Shown here piece after piece: positions 32,484-43,610 of a DNA stretch of 64,000 nt. The position numbers were made by a program, and so were the translations under genes. Source of the DNA: Erythrophleum ivorense (Eukaryota; Streptophyta; Magnoliopsida; Fabales; Fabaceae); assembly GCA_026724425.1 (NCBI GenBank), contig JAIUCV010001084.1, positions 122,718 through 186,717 of the forward strand. Direction: 5' to 3'. The stretch's first letter is position 1. Every line of letters starts with the position of its first letter. The notes beneath the pieces are model-generated. The model did not search any database. It was not told where the DNA came from and was given only the letters and a program-made list of their open reading frames with translations.

Positions 32484-33876
32484 ATTTTGAAGTCTTTAAA
32501 TTCATACTTTCACATTGAAAAGAATAGTCCAAAATTCAAAACTACACACAGGAGTTTCAAAGGCACAACACCAGTCGTCTTTACAAACTCTTCATTCACT
32601 ACCTTGGATGTATGCCTTAATCTTTCTGTCAAACTCTAGACGTGCTTCTTCTTCGGTAACTCCATATTGCTTCATGTAGCAGTTGATCCCTGTCGCAATC
32701 TCTCCTCTAGCCATTTCATTCTTATCATACCAAACATATGTATAAGTTAATCCAAAGATCATATCAAATTAGTTTGAGCTTTGATTCAAAATCTTCCGGT
32801 TGTAAAGAGATAATATATATATTATTGTATTATTGTATGGATCTTGTACCTTGAAGGTAGCATCTCTAAGACGTGATCTTAGATCTATAGCTTAAATGAG
32901 TTTGGGTCTTGATATTAGCCATTCATAACCTTCTTATCCTGCAACCTCCCCTATACCAATGAAGGCGGCTGCAAGACAACAATATATTTCCCCAGTACCT
33001 AATCCAACCTCCATGTACTCGTCGAAGTTGGGTACATATCATGTGCGTGCCCACTTCGCTATTGCTAGGTTTGCTCTACATAGTCTCTTTAACTGTTTAA
33101 ACATCCAAATTAGTTCATCCGATAAATGCACCACGTTATATACGCATGATTTCACTTATACCGGCTTAAGTAAATTACAAGGTCTAATGGCCCTATATTT
33201 TTGACCGTGTATTCAATCTAAGGATTTGGAATAGTTTAATTATGTGTTATATAAACATGAATTTTATTGGACTAGACGACTAGTAATTCAAAAATATACA
33301 TTCAAATCTACTACTATTAATTGAAAACATTTAAGCAATGGATTTTAGTATACTTTTGTTGATTTTAAAGTATTTTTGTGGAGTTTCTTAGTTAATTATA
33401 CAGAGATCCAAATTTTATGGTTTTAAATGAGATTGCAAAGAATTTTAATAACAAATCATATCTTTTAACAAAAAATCAGACTTGAATACTTTGAATATTG
33501 TGTTATAAGAAAACGGAAAACGGACACTTGCTTAACCTTAACACGGTGCAGACACAAACTTTTGCGCTTTAGATTCTTTGTCATTATTGAATACTTTGTA
33601 TACCTCGTCTAGCGCATATTGCACGCTGTAAAGTCTCCCTTCTGATCTAACTTCTCTTGCTAACTCTTCGAAAAGGTCTATCAACGACCTCAAGACGACC
33701 TTCAGATGATCTGGTACTGTGTCCACGGCATCAACCTCCCATCTGTGGGTAATTTGAAAACAACATGTCAAATGATTCGCTTGTCTTCCATTATTATAGT
33801 TTTTATAATCTGCGGTATGTGATAGTGTTGATCTGCTAAGTTAGATTCTCGAGTTTCGTTGTTTTGACGAGACTAA

Positions 33877-34292
33877 AGGGTTATTGGAATTAGAATTTGT
33901 GTGGATTTTAAAGATTTTAAAAGTTAAGAGAATTGTTAAATTTATAAAGAGTTTTTGTTTGATTTGAAAAGAGTATATAAATTTAGAAAATCAATCAAAA
34001 TGTTTTATTGTAGTGGACTTTGAAAATCTAAGAGTTATAGGTAGTATTTTGAAAGTTTTGTTTCATGAGTTAATTTGTTTAAAATCTATCTCCCAATAAC
34101 AAGGATTTTAATGGATTCATGAAATCATTAAAACACAAACTTTTTGAATAACAATGGATTCTGTATGGAATTTAAAAATGATCAAACCAATAACAATGGA
34201 TTTTAGTAAGATTATCAAAATTCATAAACCAATAACAATAGAATCTTAAAATTTTAAAAATTCTCTGAAATCCATCTCCCAATAACCACTCC
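33877..34292. mobile_element. PIF/Harbinger-like MITE (TAA duplication) in TPS intron
   Basis: 416 bp, with ends 'GGGTTATTGGAATTAGAATT' and the inverse 'CATCTCCCAATAACC', flanked by TAA at 33874-33876 and 34293-34295. The interior is highly self-complementary (GGATTTTA / TAAAATCC blocks), with no coding potential. Related to, but distinct from, the element at 8826-9212. Confidence 0.75.
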
Positions 34293-34327
34293 TAAATCTA
34301 TGCTCTCAGCTCTAACCAAGCTCTAAC

Positions 34328-34486
34328 CAGTGGCGGAGGCAGTATGCTACCGCAGGGGGCAATTGATCCATGTGAAATTTTTTTAAAAAACAAAAATTAT
34401 CTTTACATGGGATAAAATTAGCTCAATGAAATATATGATTAGTATCAATTTGACCATTGTAAAAAAAATTTCTAGCTCCGCCACTG
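34328..34486. mobile_element. hAT-type MITE with 8-bp target duplication
   Basis: A 159-bp element starts CAGTGGCGGAGGC and ends GCTCCGCCACTG. It is flanked by a perfect 8-bp direct repeat GCTCTAAC (34320-34327 and 34487-34494). Ends beginning CAGnGGCGGA plus 8-bp duplications are diagnostic of hAT (Tip100-like) elements. It lies only 35 bp from the Harbinger-like MITE in the same TPS intron. Confidence 0.92.
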
Positions 34487-35583
34487 GCTCTAACAGCCTA
34501 TAGCTCATGGAAAGAAAAATATACAAACTCAATAATCAATCACCCCATTTATCTCTTTTAACGAATCAAATTAATCATTAAATTACTCTAATAAATCAAA
34601 TTGATCACTCAAATCTCATTTTACCACGTTTCTTAAATATTTACTTATTATGTTAAAAAAATGTAAGTTTTCCAAAAGCAAACGAGTGTATTTAGTTCCA
34701 TTACGTTTTAAATAGTTTATATATGTTTCTAAAATGTTTCTGAAATGGAAAACGAACCTAAGATAGAGTATCCATGCAACATACTTAAGTAATAAACCTT
34801 GAATAAATATAAATACAAAAATTATTCACAAAATAAAATTCATCAAACGTACCTTTCCAAGCTTTGAAAGAAATCTATGACTTCGGTAAGAGTACAATAG
34901 GCATCAGCTGTGTCATCCAAAATGGTATACAGCACGAGGCACTTGCTCAATATTATTCTACCAGCTGAATACTGTGGCTCCATATAGATGCCCATTGCCC
35001 AGAAAAGACACTCCACCACTCTCTCTCTGAAGTAATTAGGCATCTTTGATTCCAAATCTAGCTCTTCCCACCATCTGTACGTACATTGCCCAAAATAGAA
35101 AATGATGATGACATGAAAACAGTTTTGATTCTATAAATAGGGTAATTTAGATCTGATTAACACATGTGACTATGTCTTACTTCACGAGGGTTTGAAGCTC
35201 TAGAATATAATGCAACTGCATGAACTTGAAGTTGAGCTTGGCCAACTTGATATATTCCCTTGCCACTAGTACCTCTATATTTTCTTGCTGAGAAAGATGC
35301 AACACGTTTTTTTATGAGCTCAGATAGATGTGGCTGATTAGTACCTCCAACAAATAGCTCCAAGTGTTTCTTCGTGAAAAGCAATGCTCCGTCCAAGATT
35401 ACTTCTGTATTCGTCCCAAGATGTGACGCTTCGTACAAGCTTAGCATACCTCTCGTATCATGAGTCAGACATTTCTCAAAATCTCCATCCTCTGTCTTAA
35501 ACTTGTTGAACATATCTATATAGCGAAACAGTGAAAAAACAAAAAAATCAACTATCTTCTGTCATATGTCAAACGAAACGCAT

Positions 35584-35684
35584 GTTAGCATCATATGTAG
35601 AAACCTAAGGATCTCTATATCGTTTTCGATTAGGTTAGCATCATATGTAGAAACCTAAGGATCTCTATATCGTTTTCGATTAGG
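35584..35684. repeat. 50-bp tandem duplication in TPS pseudogene intron
   Basis: Two adjacent, essentially identical 50-bp copies contain 'TCATATGTAGAAACCTAAGG' and 'ATCTCTATATCGTTTTCGAT', at 35591 and 35641. Perfect identity suggests a recent event (or an assembly slip). Confidence 0.9.
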
Positions 35685-36089
35685 AAAGTTCCTCACCGGA
35701 AGACACATTGTGACCGTATCGCCTGAAGACCCGGAAGATGACGGAAACGGTGTACAAGTCATCTTCTCCGATGATCATATCTTCCACCTTCCCAAAAGCG
35801 GCTTTCAAGAACTTCGATCTCTTTCTCGAAATGGTAAGCGACTCCAAGATCGACTAGCGTATGGATTAAAAGAATCCTCTCCTTCGTGTCCAGACAAACC
35901 AGCTTTTCAGTCACTCTAGGTTTAAGTTCCTCGATATCTCTCCCAAGGCCATCCATTTCCTTGGAAAACAAAATACATGTGACACTGAGTGAACTTCTTA
36001 TGTCCATAACTCTCGTTTTAATGTTCTTGGCTTCTTGCAGGACACTAATTAGTTTCGCGAGCAAAAACGAAGTAAGAGAAGTTGGGGAG

Positions 36090-37238
36090 AGATAAATCCA
36101 GATCTATAATGCTTCAAGAGCTTGATTACAGTGGATTTCCTGAATGTTTCCGCCAAAATGGCAAAATTTATCTTTTAAATCGGGGTGTGAGTAAGTGGAT
36201 CTCCAAGGACCTATTTGTAGAGAATGACTTATGGACCTATCCGCAGTATAGTTGTTACATACAGGCCCGACCCAATTTTCGTTGGCCCAATGCAATAATT
36301 CCGATTTTACAAGAATAAACAACAGAATTTTGCAAATAAGACCCTACAGGTTTGAAACGGACCCTGAAATGTAACATAAATTTTCAAAAAACAAATTAGC
36401 CACCTGTGCAAATGCACGGGCCTGGTTACATATAAGGAAAAATAAAATTAAAATAATTATAGTTTACTATACTATCAAATTTTTGAGACTTACAATATAA
36501 AAGATTCTCAGGTTTGTATTACACTATTCAAAAGTGAAACCCTAGACAAATGGTGTTTGCCACAAAATTTTCTATTACTAAGTTCATTGCGGATATTCAC
36601 TTTAGAATGTCACTTTGATATCCGAACTTGTTAGAGTCTTGTGTTCATATTGTAGTAAAGATTTTAAAATGTCCATATCTAATCTTGTACATACCGCGAC
36701 TGATTAACGGAAACAGAAAAGAAACGATGATCCAAATCCAATAGGGAGGCCGAAAACTGAATCAGCGGACGATTTGTTGCTTCATGATCACTAGTTCAAA
36801 AACATTGATAATACTGAACTAACCTGGAAAACTTTAAACCTTATCGGATGTAGTTCGAAAACACGATTTTATTGAGAAAATTAGTGACTTTTTCTGAAAA
36901 ATAAAATTAAGAATAATTTTGTTAACCATGGTCATATTTAAGTTCGTCATTAATGATTCGCGGAAGCTATATATCACTTTATATTGTTTTTGTTTGTTAT
37001 TTGTTTTCTGTCTAGTCGCAAAAAGAAAAATAACTATTGATTTTTCTCCACAAAAACATTATCTCCACATAGTGAGTAAGGAAAGGACAATTGGGAGACG
37101 TGGACGCACTTTAAGCCCGTCAACAGATTTTCTTGATATCTCCTAATCTCTTATCCTTCTCCACACACCACAACACTTCACTGATCTTTTCTCTCATCTT
37201 CAGACGCAGGAAGCAGCACAAACACAAAACACACAAAA
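36090..37238. other. Intergenic between TPS pseudogene and PSBS
   Basis: No supported gene. 'GTGCAAATGCACGGGCCTGG' near 36407 resembles a dispersed Brassicaceae repeat end also seen near 44350. The final ~120 bp (37120-37238) is a C/A-rich leader just before the PSBS ATG. Confidence 0.5.
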
Positions 37239-38404
37239 ATGGCTCAGACCATGCTGCTTACTTCCGGCGTCTCTGCGAACCAATTCTTGAGGAACAAGAA
37301 CCCTCTGGCTCAGCCTAAAATTCAACATCTCTTCCTCTCTGGCAACTCTCCGGTTGCTCTACCATCTCGAAGACCATCATTTGTTCCTCTCGCTCTTTTC
37401 AAACCCAAAACCAAAGCTGCTCCCAAAAGGTTTTCACATAACCTTTACTTGTCTTTGATATATATCTCTTGTCTGGATGGTAATGTTAAGAGTTTTTTTA
37501 ATACATTTTAGGTTGAAAAGGCGAAGCCAAAGGTTGAAGATGGTATCTTTGGAACGTCAGGTGGGATAGGTTTCACGAAGCAAAACGAGCTCTTCGTGGG
37601 TCGTGTCGCTATGATCGTTTCGCTGTAAGTCCCTTCTCTCTCTCGGAAACACAAACTTTTCTTCCACGAAAGAGGATTTTGATATGAATGTTGAGTTTCT
37701 GCATAGGCTTCGTTGTTGGGTGAGGCGTTGACAGGGAAAGGTATCTTAGCACAGCTAAATCTAGAGACAGGGATACCTATTACGAAGCAGAGCCATTGCT
37801 TCTCTTCTTCATTTTGTTCACTCTATTGGGTGCCATTGGAGCTCTCGGAGACAGAGGAAATTCGTCGACGATCCTCCCACCGGACTAGAAAAAGCCGTCA
37901 TTCCTCCCGGCAAGAGCGTCCGTTCTGCTCTCGGTCTCAAAGAACAAGGTACTCTCTCAATATTCCTCTTTCTTGGCATTGGTCTAATCATGAAGGATAA
38001 GGAAAATGTAGAACTGAAGTAGCATTAAGTTAGTTTATTGAATCAAGTATAGTGTCCGAATGTTGATTTTTTTTTTATCCCAAGATACAAAATATGATGT
38101 TATTGAGAGTTTCATGTAGTCTAATCCTAAATTTTTGTTGTTTTGTTTGTGTGAAGGTCCATTGTTTGGGTTCACGAAGTCGAACGAGTTGTTCGTAGGA
38201 AGATTGGCACAGTTGGGAATAGCATTTTCATTGATAGGAGAGATTATAACCGGGAAAGGAGCATTGGCTCAACTCAACATTGAGACCGGTATACCGATTC
38301 AAGATATCGAACCACTCGTCCTCTTAAATGTTGCTTTCTTCTTCTTTGCTGCCATTAACCCTGGTAATGGAAAGTTCATCACTGATGATGGTGAAGAAAG
38401 CTAA
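37239..38404 (+). pseudogene. PSBS: Photosystem II subunit PsbS gene with four net single-base deletions
   Basis: Four exons (37239..37429, 37512..37624, 37707..37948, 38157..38404) with good GT-AG sites line up with PsbS from transit peptide ('MAQTMLLTSGV') to last residue ('GKFITDDGEES'). PsbS is the four-helix thylakoid protein that senses lumen pH and triggers energy-dependent quenching. Summed exons are 794 nt; adding four bases gives exactly 266 codons, the A. thaliana length. The missing bases are in short runs: CCCAAAAG at the end of exon 1, ATGATCGTTTCG near 37613, CCTATTACG near 37773 and GGAAATTCG near 37859. A fifth paired change (GG to G, AAA to AAAA) turns 'TKAN' into 'TKQN'. 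Both pH-sensing glutamates ('NLETGIP', 'NIETGIP') are still encoded. As read the protein would be truncated: either a pseudogene or sequence error. Confidence 0.9.
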
Positions 38405-38789
38405 ACTCTTTTATGTACTTAAATTTAGTTTAATGTGAGACCATCTTCATGTTGAGACAGAAGGAAATGAACAGCTTAAACTGTTGTGATACTTAAAATC
38501 CTTTTGTTTTAACTTTGGAAATTTTCTGATTATATATTTACTTATTTAGTTTCTCCTAGTTTCACTACCCTTACGTAAATTTATATCATTTTAGCATCTT
38601 TAATAGACAAAACACTATGAGGTTCAAAAATATTAATCATGGAATATTGTTGGGTAGCAAAATAATTAAAATGAATGAAGCAAATCAAAATGGTTTATTG
38701 TGTGGTTTAATATTATTATGTACATTGTGTGGTTTTACAGCAAAGAATGAACAAAGAAGATACGTATACAAAAAAGTAATTTGTTTTGT

Positions 38790-40096
38790 TTATTTGGAAA
38801 GCAAGTGACGTGCCCGTTGATTAGCTCCTTTAACACGAGAGTTAAGCTCATCAACATCGTCGCCGAGATGATCCAGAGCCTTGTTTTTGCCTGCAATTTT
38901 TCCCACAATAAGTATTCTACAAACATACGTATAAATAATGTATGAAAATCCGAATGTATTTTTGTTATCTGACTTGTTGAGCTCAGATCCCATATCAACG
39001 GCCATGCTCTTAAGATCACCCAAAATGTCACTTAGGTCCGAAAGTCCATCGTCTTGCTTTGCCTTCTCTTGCTGCAATAATATTTATACCACCATTTCTT
39101 TTTTTAATATAATTCCTTAATTAAGCATTTACGATTCACAGTTTATGCAAAATTAGAATTTGAAGAAGAGCACAAACCTCGACTTTTTGCAACGCGTTTG
39201 TTGGTTGGTCTAATGCTGACGGTTGGCTGCTTGATCGTCCTTTCCCACCCAAACCGAGTTTATCTCGCTCTTCCTTCTGATTCCCGCTCTTCTTCGACGG
39301 TTTGTCTAAATATTCAACAAATTTATTTATAAGAATTAATCACCCTCTCAAACATAATCTTAGACACTCAAGAATCATGAATTAAGATTAAGATTCAAGA
39401 AATCAAATAATATGATATAAATTATTTAACGAGGTAAAGATTTGTTTCTCTAATCTACAAAACTACACAGCAAAAAAAAAAAAAATGTAGAATATAGTCT
39501 AGGGTTTCAATAAAAGGGTTAAAAACCTGGTGTGATCATAGGTCCCGCGATCTCTTTAGTCTTCTTTGTTTCCATGGTTTAGAAAACATTCCTCCTAAGT
39601 TGTTCAAAAGCTTCTCTCCCTGATCTCAGAAACATTTTCATCGACAACTTAAGAACAACACAAATAATTTTTCAACATTCCGGATCGAAAAGAGTAAAAG
39701 AAAATTAAAAACGGCTTTACCCGACTAAGATCTTTATCCATTTCAACAGCCATAACATGAGTCCTGTTTATCTGTTCACCTTGCGTGTGCAACATTCAAG
39801 CGTTCTTGTTGCATCCGATCTTATATCTTTCAGCGATCTTAAGACAACTGTTCACACCTTTGGTTGTTTCTTCGGCTTTATAAACCGCATAGTTCTCTAG
39901 TTCCTCTGTCGTTTGGCTCTGAAGTCCACCGGAATCGCGGAAACCGTTCTTGTATTTATCTTCATCCGTCGAAATCTGGTGTAATCAAGATTGGTTCTGA
40001 AGAAGTTCTTCTTCCTGCATTGATTGTTCCTCCGTTGTTGTTTGATGATTCATTGGGAACTTTGTTGTTCCCCGGAGATTTGAAAAATCCAAACAT
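38790..40096 (-). pseudogene. SNAP25-type SNARE gene (SNAP30-like) with several single-base indels
   Basis: The minus strand reads as a full-length homolog of SNAP30: start 'MFGFFKSPGNNK' at 40096; Qb-SNARE region 'QSQTTEELENYAVYKAEETT' and 'INRTHVMAVEMDKDLSR' (to 39721); linker 'LLNNLGGMFSKPW' and 'ITPDKPSKKSGNQKEER' (39619-39178); Qc-SNARE 'DDGLSDLSDILGDLKSMAVD' and 'LDHLGDDVDELNSRV' (39071-38790). Such proteins supply two SNARE helices for plasma-membrane or cell-plate fusion. Frame is lost at a G insertion near 39975 (GACGGATGAAGAT), an A insertion near 39830 (GCTGAAAGATATA), an A deletion near 39800 (CTTGAATGTTG) and a C deletion near 39578 (GGAAACAAAG). I do not recall a SNAP gene at this site in A. 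thaliana, so it may be a duplicate that decayed, or an intact copy with sequence errors. Confidence 0.8.
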
Positions 40097-42015
40097 CTAT
40101 TTAACAATGAGAAGCCGACTGATCAAAAATATTCAGGATTATTGATAAGAAAAAACACAAAAACTATTTTTGTGAGATTAAACCGAATTAGCATTGCAGA
40201 TTTTCAGAAAGTAATACAAGATGGACAAAGAGATACCTATGAAATTTCTGTAAGAGGACTTGAGAGAGATAAAAGATTCGGATTAAGAAAAATACAGAGA
40301 AAGGAAAAGGAAACTGGGTTATCCAAAAATAGAAACCTGTGAAAAATATATAAATATTTCAGGAACGGATCAAAGAATCGTTTACATTCTCTCTCTGTTT
40401 TTGTACCGTCGAAAGGATCTAGAGATGAAGAGAGACACGTATGAGAAGGAGAAGTAACCAGCCGCCATGTCACGTCCTATGTTTAGAGAGAAGAAAATAA
40501 AGAAAATGTCGACGGAGAGCGAGATAGAAAATTAAATTGGTACGAGAACGAAGAGAGACTTGAGATCCAAGTTTTCAACCACAACTTGTGATAGCTTTCA
40601 TGTTCACAACCAATGAAAACGGGATTACATATTAAAAGATCATTGTTTGTGGCTTTTATAAATACATTTTTAAAAAAATACAATAGTTAAAGCACATGCA
40701 ACTTTATTAACAAGACATGTAAATGTGTCCACTCCCTCATGAAATTATACATAGACAATACATTTTTATCTCATTATATGTTGTCACCAATCTAACTCGG
40801 GTGAATTTCAAAAAATATACATTTTGGGGTGGCTATTATCATGAACATCTTAAGAAGTGTATTTTGATAAATTTCTCATCTAACTGTATTATCTCATTAC
40901 CACTAGACAGTATATGATATATCATTTATCAACTACTACACTCTAAAAAACCTCTATCTACATTATTAATCTTGCAATGCTAAGCATTCAGCATGGCATT
41001 AATAAAAACAAATTAGGGTAACAAGATCTATTTTTATAAGAGCTCTAGAAAATATCATAACTAAAACAGGATAACTCAAATATATTAAATATTCATCTTA
41101 ATTTTACGATCCCTTATAAGATTATGTGGGGTAAAAGAAATGCATTTCCGGATCTAAATTGTTTGAAGATATCATTTTGTATCTATCAAATTAACCCCAC
41201 TTCACATGTGGAAGATTTGACACGTCGAATGTATAATGCATTCGGAGGATGAATCGATAACACGTGATCATAATCTTAATAACACTTTAAATAATTTCCA
41301 TTACCAATAGAAAAAAAATTAATCTCCCGAGACATTATTTGGTTTGTACGCCTTGAGCTCTCTTTTTTTTTTTTTTTTTTTGATAAAACTCCTTGAGACC
41401 TCATAAACAAGACGAAGTTGATGTGTATTTTATATAGTAGATTTTGATATTTATATGATAAGTTCTTGTCGAAGAAAAAATGTAAAAATATAAAACTCAT
41501 TTGATGATGGGAGTGCAATCATATTCACTTAATTGTGTCTTCGATTCACGTGTGCTTTTGACATCACGATTATGGTTAATAGCTTAATGATAGATAGCTA
41601 GCAGATTAGTTAGTCTATCTATGATTTATAAATCTAGCAGATTAGTCAAAGATTCGAAACAAAACAAGTCACTGAAAATTATTAAGTATATGTAAGACTC
41701 ACTGGACAAAAAGCCATCTATATATTAATTAAAATAATATATACATCCATGTTAAGGACTATATGCTTCCACATAATGATTTAGTTTTAGTTGATAAACT
41801 AAGAAGTTTATATGGTTACCAAAAAAGACGTATTTGTGTAAAGACGCCTACACGACAAATTACTATCTGGCAGTTCACATAATCACATGTGACACATTTG
41901 GATTCCAAGGCCTTTTACGAATTTTTTGTACAAACTAGAAAACTTCATATAAAAAACGTGAGAATTTTCACCGAATATATTTATGTTAAAAAAAATTAAG
42001 TCACTCTTTTATATA
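40097..42015. other. Intergenic, AT-rich
   Basis: No supported gene. It has several A/T runs (for example 41364-41381) and frames without protein-like composition. The 40.1-40.5 kb part is the presumed 5' flank of the SNAP-like gene. Confidence 0.5.
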
Positions 42016-42293
42016 CTCCCTCTGTTCCTTAATATTTGATGTTGTAGGTTTTTCACATAAATTAAGAAACATTGAATGTTAAGTTATTAATGAATTGTTT
42101 TCTTAAACCAACTACTTTTCAATCAATATTACCCAATAGTATTCAAGTATTCAAATACTTTTAGTTAATTGTTTTTGAAATTTGTAATATTTTGTCATTA
42201 ATTAACAAAAAGTAACTTTAAAAAGCTAAAACATCATATAATATGGAACAAAGAAAAAAAGCTTAAACATCAACTATTAAGGAACAGAGGGAG
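42016..42293. mobile_element. Stowaway-like MITE (TA duplication)
   Basis: 278 bp, with ends CTCCCTCTGTTCCTTAATA and the inverse TATTAAGGAACAGAGGGAG next to TA on both sides (42014-42015, 42294-42295). 'CTCCCTCNGTTCC' ends with a TA duplication are the hallmark of Stowaway/Tc1-mariner MITEs. No coding potential. Confidence 0.93.
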
Positions 42294-42490
42294 TATTTAT
42301 CAATATCTCATATTCGACCATATCATTGTAATTAGTGTAAACAAAATCATAATGAAATGATTGATTTCATTTTAGATCCCCAAACAGGGAAAAAAAAAAA
42401 GCCAAAAGAAATATTGTAAGAGAGCAGAAAGAGGATAATAGTTGTAACAAAATGTTTATACAAAAGATTGTTGTAAATTTTGAGAAGTAA

Positions 42491-43610
42491 CTAATTTTGG
42501 GTTTTCTTGTTGGTGGAGAACGAAGGCCTCAACCAATTTCTACTCATCAAGCCATCATCACCTTTAACCTTGGCACTAGACCGCCCTCCTAAACTGGTGA
42601 CACGTAAGAGTCGGCCAATACGTTTCCTCCACGTCAGCCGAGGACTTGGCGAGGGCTGAGGAACAGTCTCCTTCTTCTTCGTCATATGTTGATGATATTG
42701 ACGATCCCATGACGCCTTGCAATTTTCTAGCTGAGAACTTTCTTTTGCTCCATCATTGTTTCGAATTCGATCGAAATGAATGAATCTGTAGATATTTACA
42801 AACATTAGTGGAGCCACCTTGTACCATTTGATCCATAAATATTTACGTATATAAACATTTGAATTTGGAAATTATACTATATGAGCTGTGAGAGTATTTT
42901 ACGTTATTTTTTTTTATTTTTTTACTTGGAACGGAAAGGGGTAATATGGTATTATCGACATTGATTGGAGATTATAAGCAAAATGTCCATAATTTTTAAC
43001 CCAAAATGATAGTTTTAAATTGAAAAACTACAAGTTTTTGATTTAGAACAAAGACGTTTGAGAGGAAAACAATCCTGAAAGAGACTACTACGTTAATTTA
43101 AGTATTCTAGGTAAACCATCTCATAATTTAAATATAATTTTTACATTATTAGTCCTTTAAAAATATTTGCAACATTCGTTTAAAACAAGTAAACATATAA
43201 TGTAAATAATTATAAAATTCAGAAGTCATGCATAAAAATTGCTTTAGGCATTGGAGACGATTAAACCAGCCGTGTATATGAGTTAATGTGGAATGGATGA
43301 AATAAATGGTCTAGTATATAGTACCTTCTGGACTGCTGGTGGAGTTGGTTTGTTGATCAAACTAGTGGTGTCGCAGATCGAAGGATCCAAGGAAGGAGAA
43401 GAGACTATTGTTTTTCTTTTAGAAGATTTCTGAAAACTGAATTTCGGTTTTGGATAGTATGATATGAAGGAGGAGGAGATGGATGTTGTAACTTCTGTAT
43501 AGAAGCCAAGACCAGAAGCCTCTCGTTGAGACAGAGAGGACACACACCTTCGATAAACTCAATTGGATGGATGCCACAAGAGATGTTATGATTTGGTTCT
43601 GTTCTTTCAT
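42491..43610 (-). pseudogene. Small plant protein with GxCPxCLxERL motif, frame broken twice
   Basis: Two exons (43325..43610 and 42491..42817) fit together if two bases are missing from exon 1: 613 nt are present, 615 would give 204 residues. From the ATG at 43610 'MKEQNQ' shifts into 'GIHPIEFIEGVCPLCLNERL', then into 'YYPKPKFSFQKSSKRK'. Exon 2 gives 'MFVNIYRFIHFDRIRNN', a basic segment 'LTWRKRIGRLLRVTSLGG' and ends 'RPSFSTNKKTQN'. The HP-x(n)-GVCPLCLNERL element is typical of a plant-specific Cys-motif family (DUF740-like and smaller relatives) of unknown biochemical role. The breaks lie near 43592 and 43455. Intact coding style outside the breaks suggests a real gene. Confidence 0.6.

Larger units (their letters stand above)
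32592..36080 (-). pseudogene. Terpene synthase (TPS-a type) pseudogene
   Basis: Exon blocks appear in order on the minus strand. N-terminal helices: 'KEMDGLGRDIEELKPRV' and 'IHTLVDLGVAYHFEKEI' (about 36060-35815). After a frame change: 'EDDLYTVSVIFRVFRRYGHN' (to 35698). 'DTRGMLSLYEASHLG' (35513-35290). After another frame change near 35285: 'VLVAREYIKLAKLNFKFMQL'. The Mg-binding block 'LYTILDDTADAYCTLTEV' (35075-34853), with an intact DDxxD-type motif. 'LFEELAREVRSEGRLYSVQYA' (33743-33538), which hits a stop with the rest of that exon missing. Finally 'EMARGEIATGINCYMKQYGV' (32720-32592). At least two frameshifts, a truncated exon and no recognisable C-terminal end make it non-functional as read. 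An intron carries two MITEs. Confidence 0.85.
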
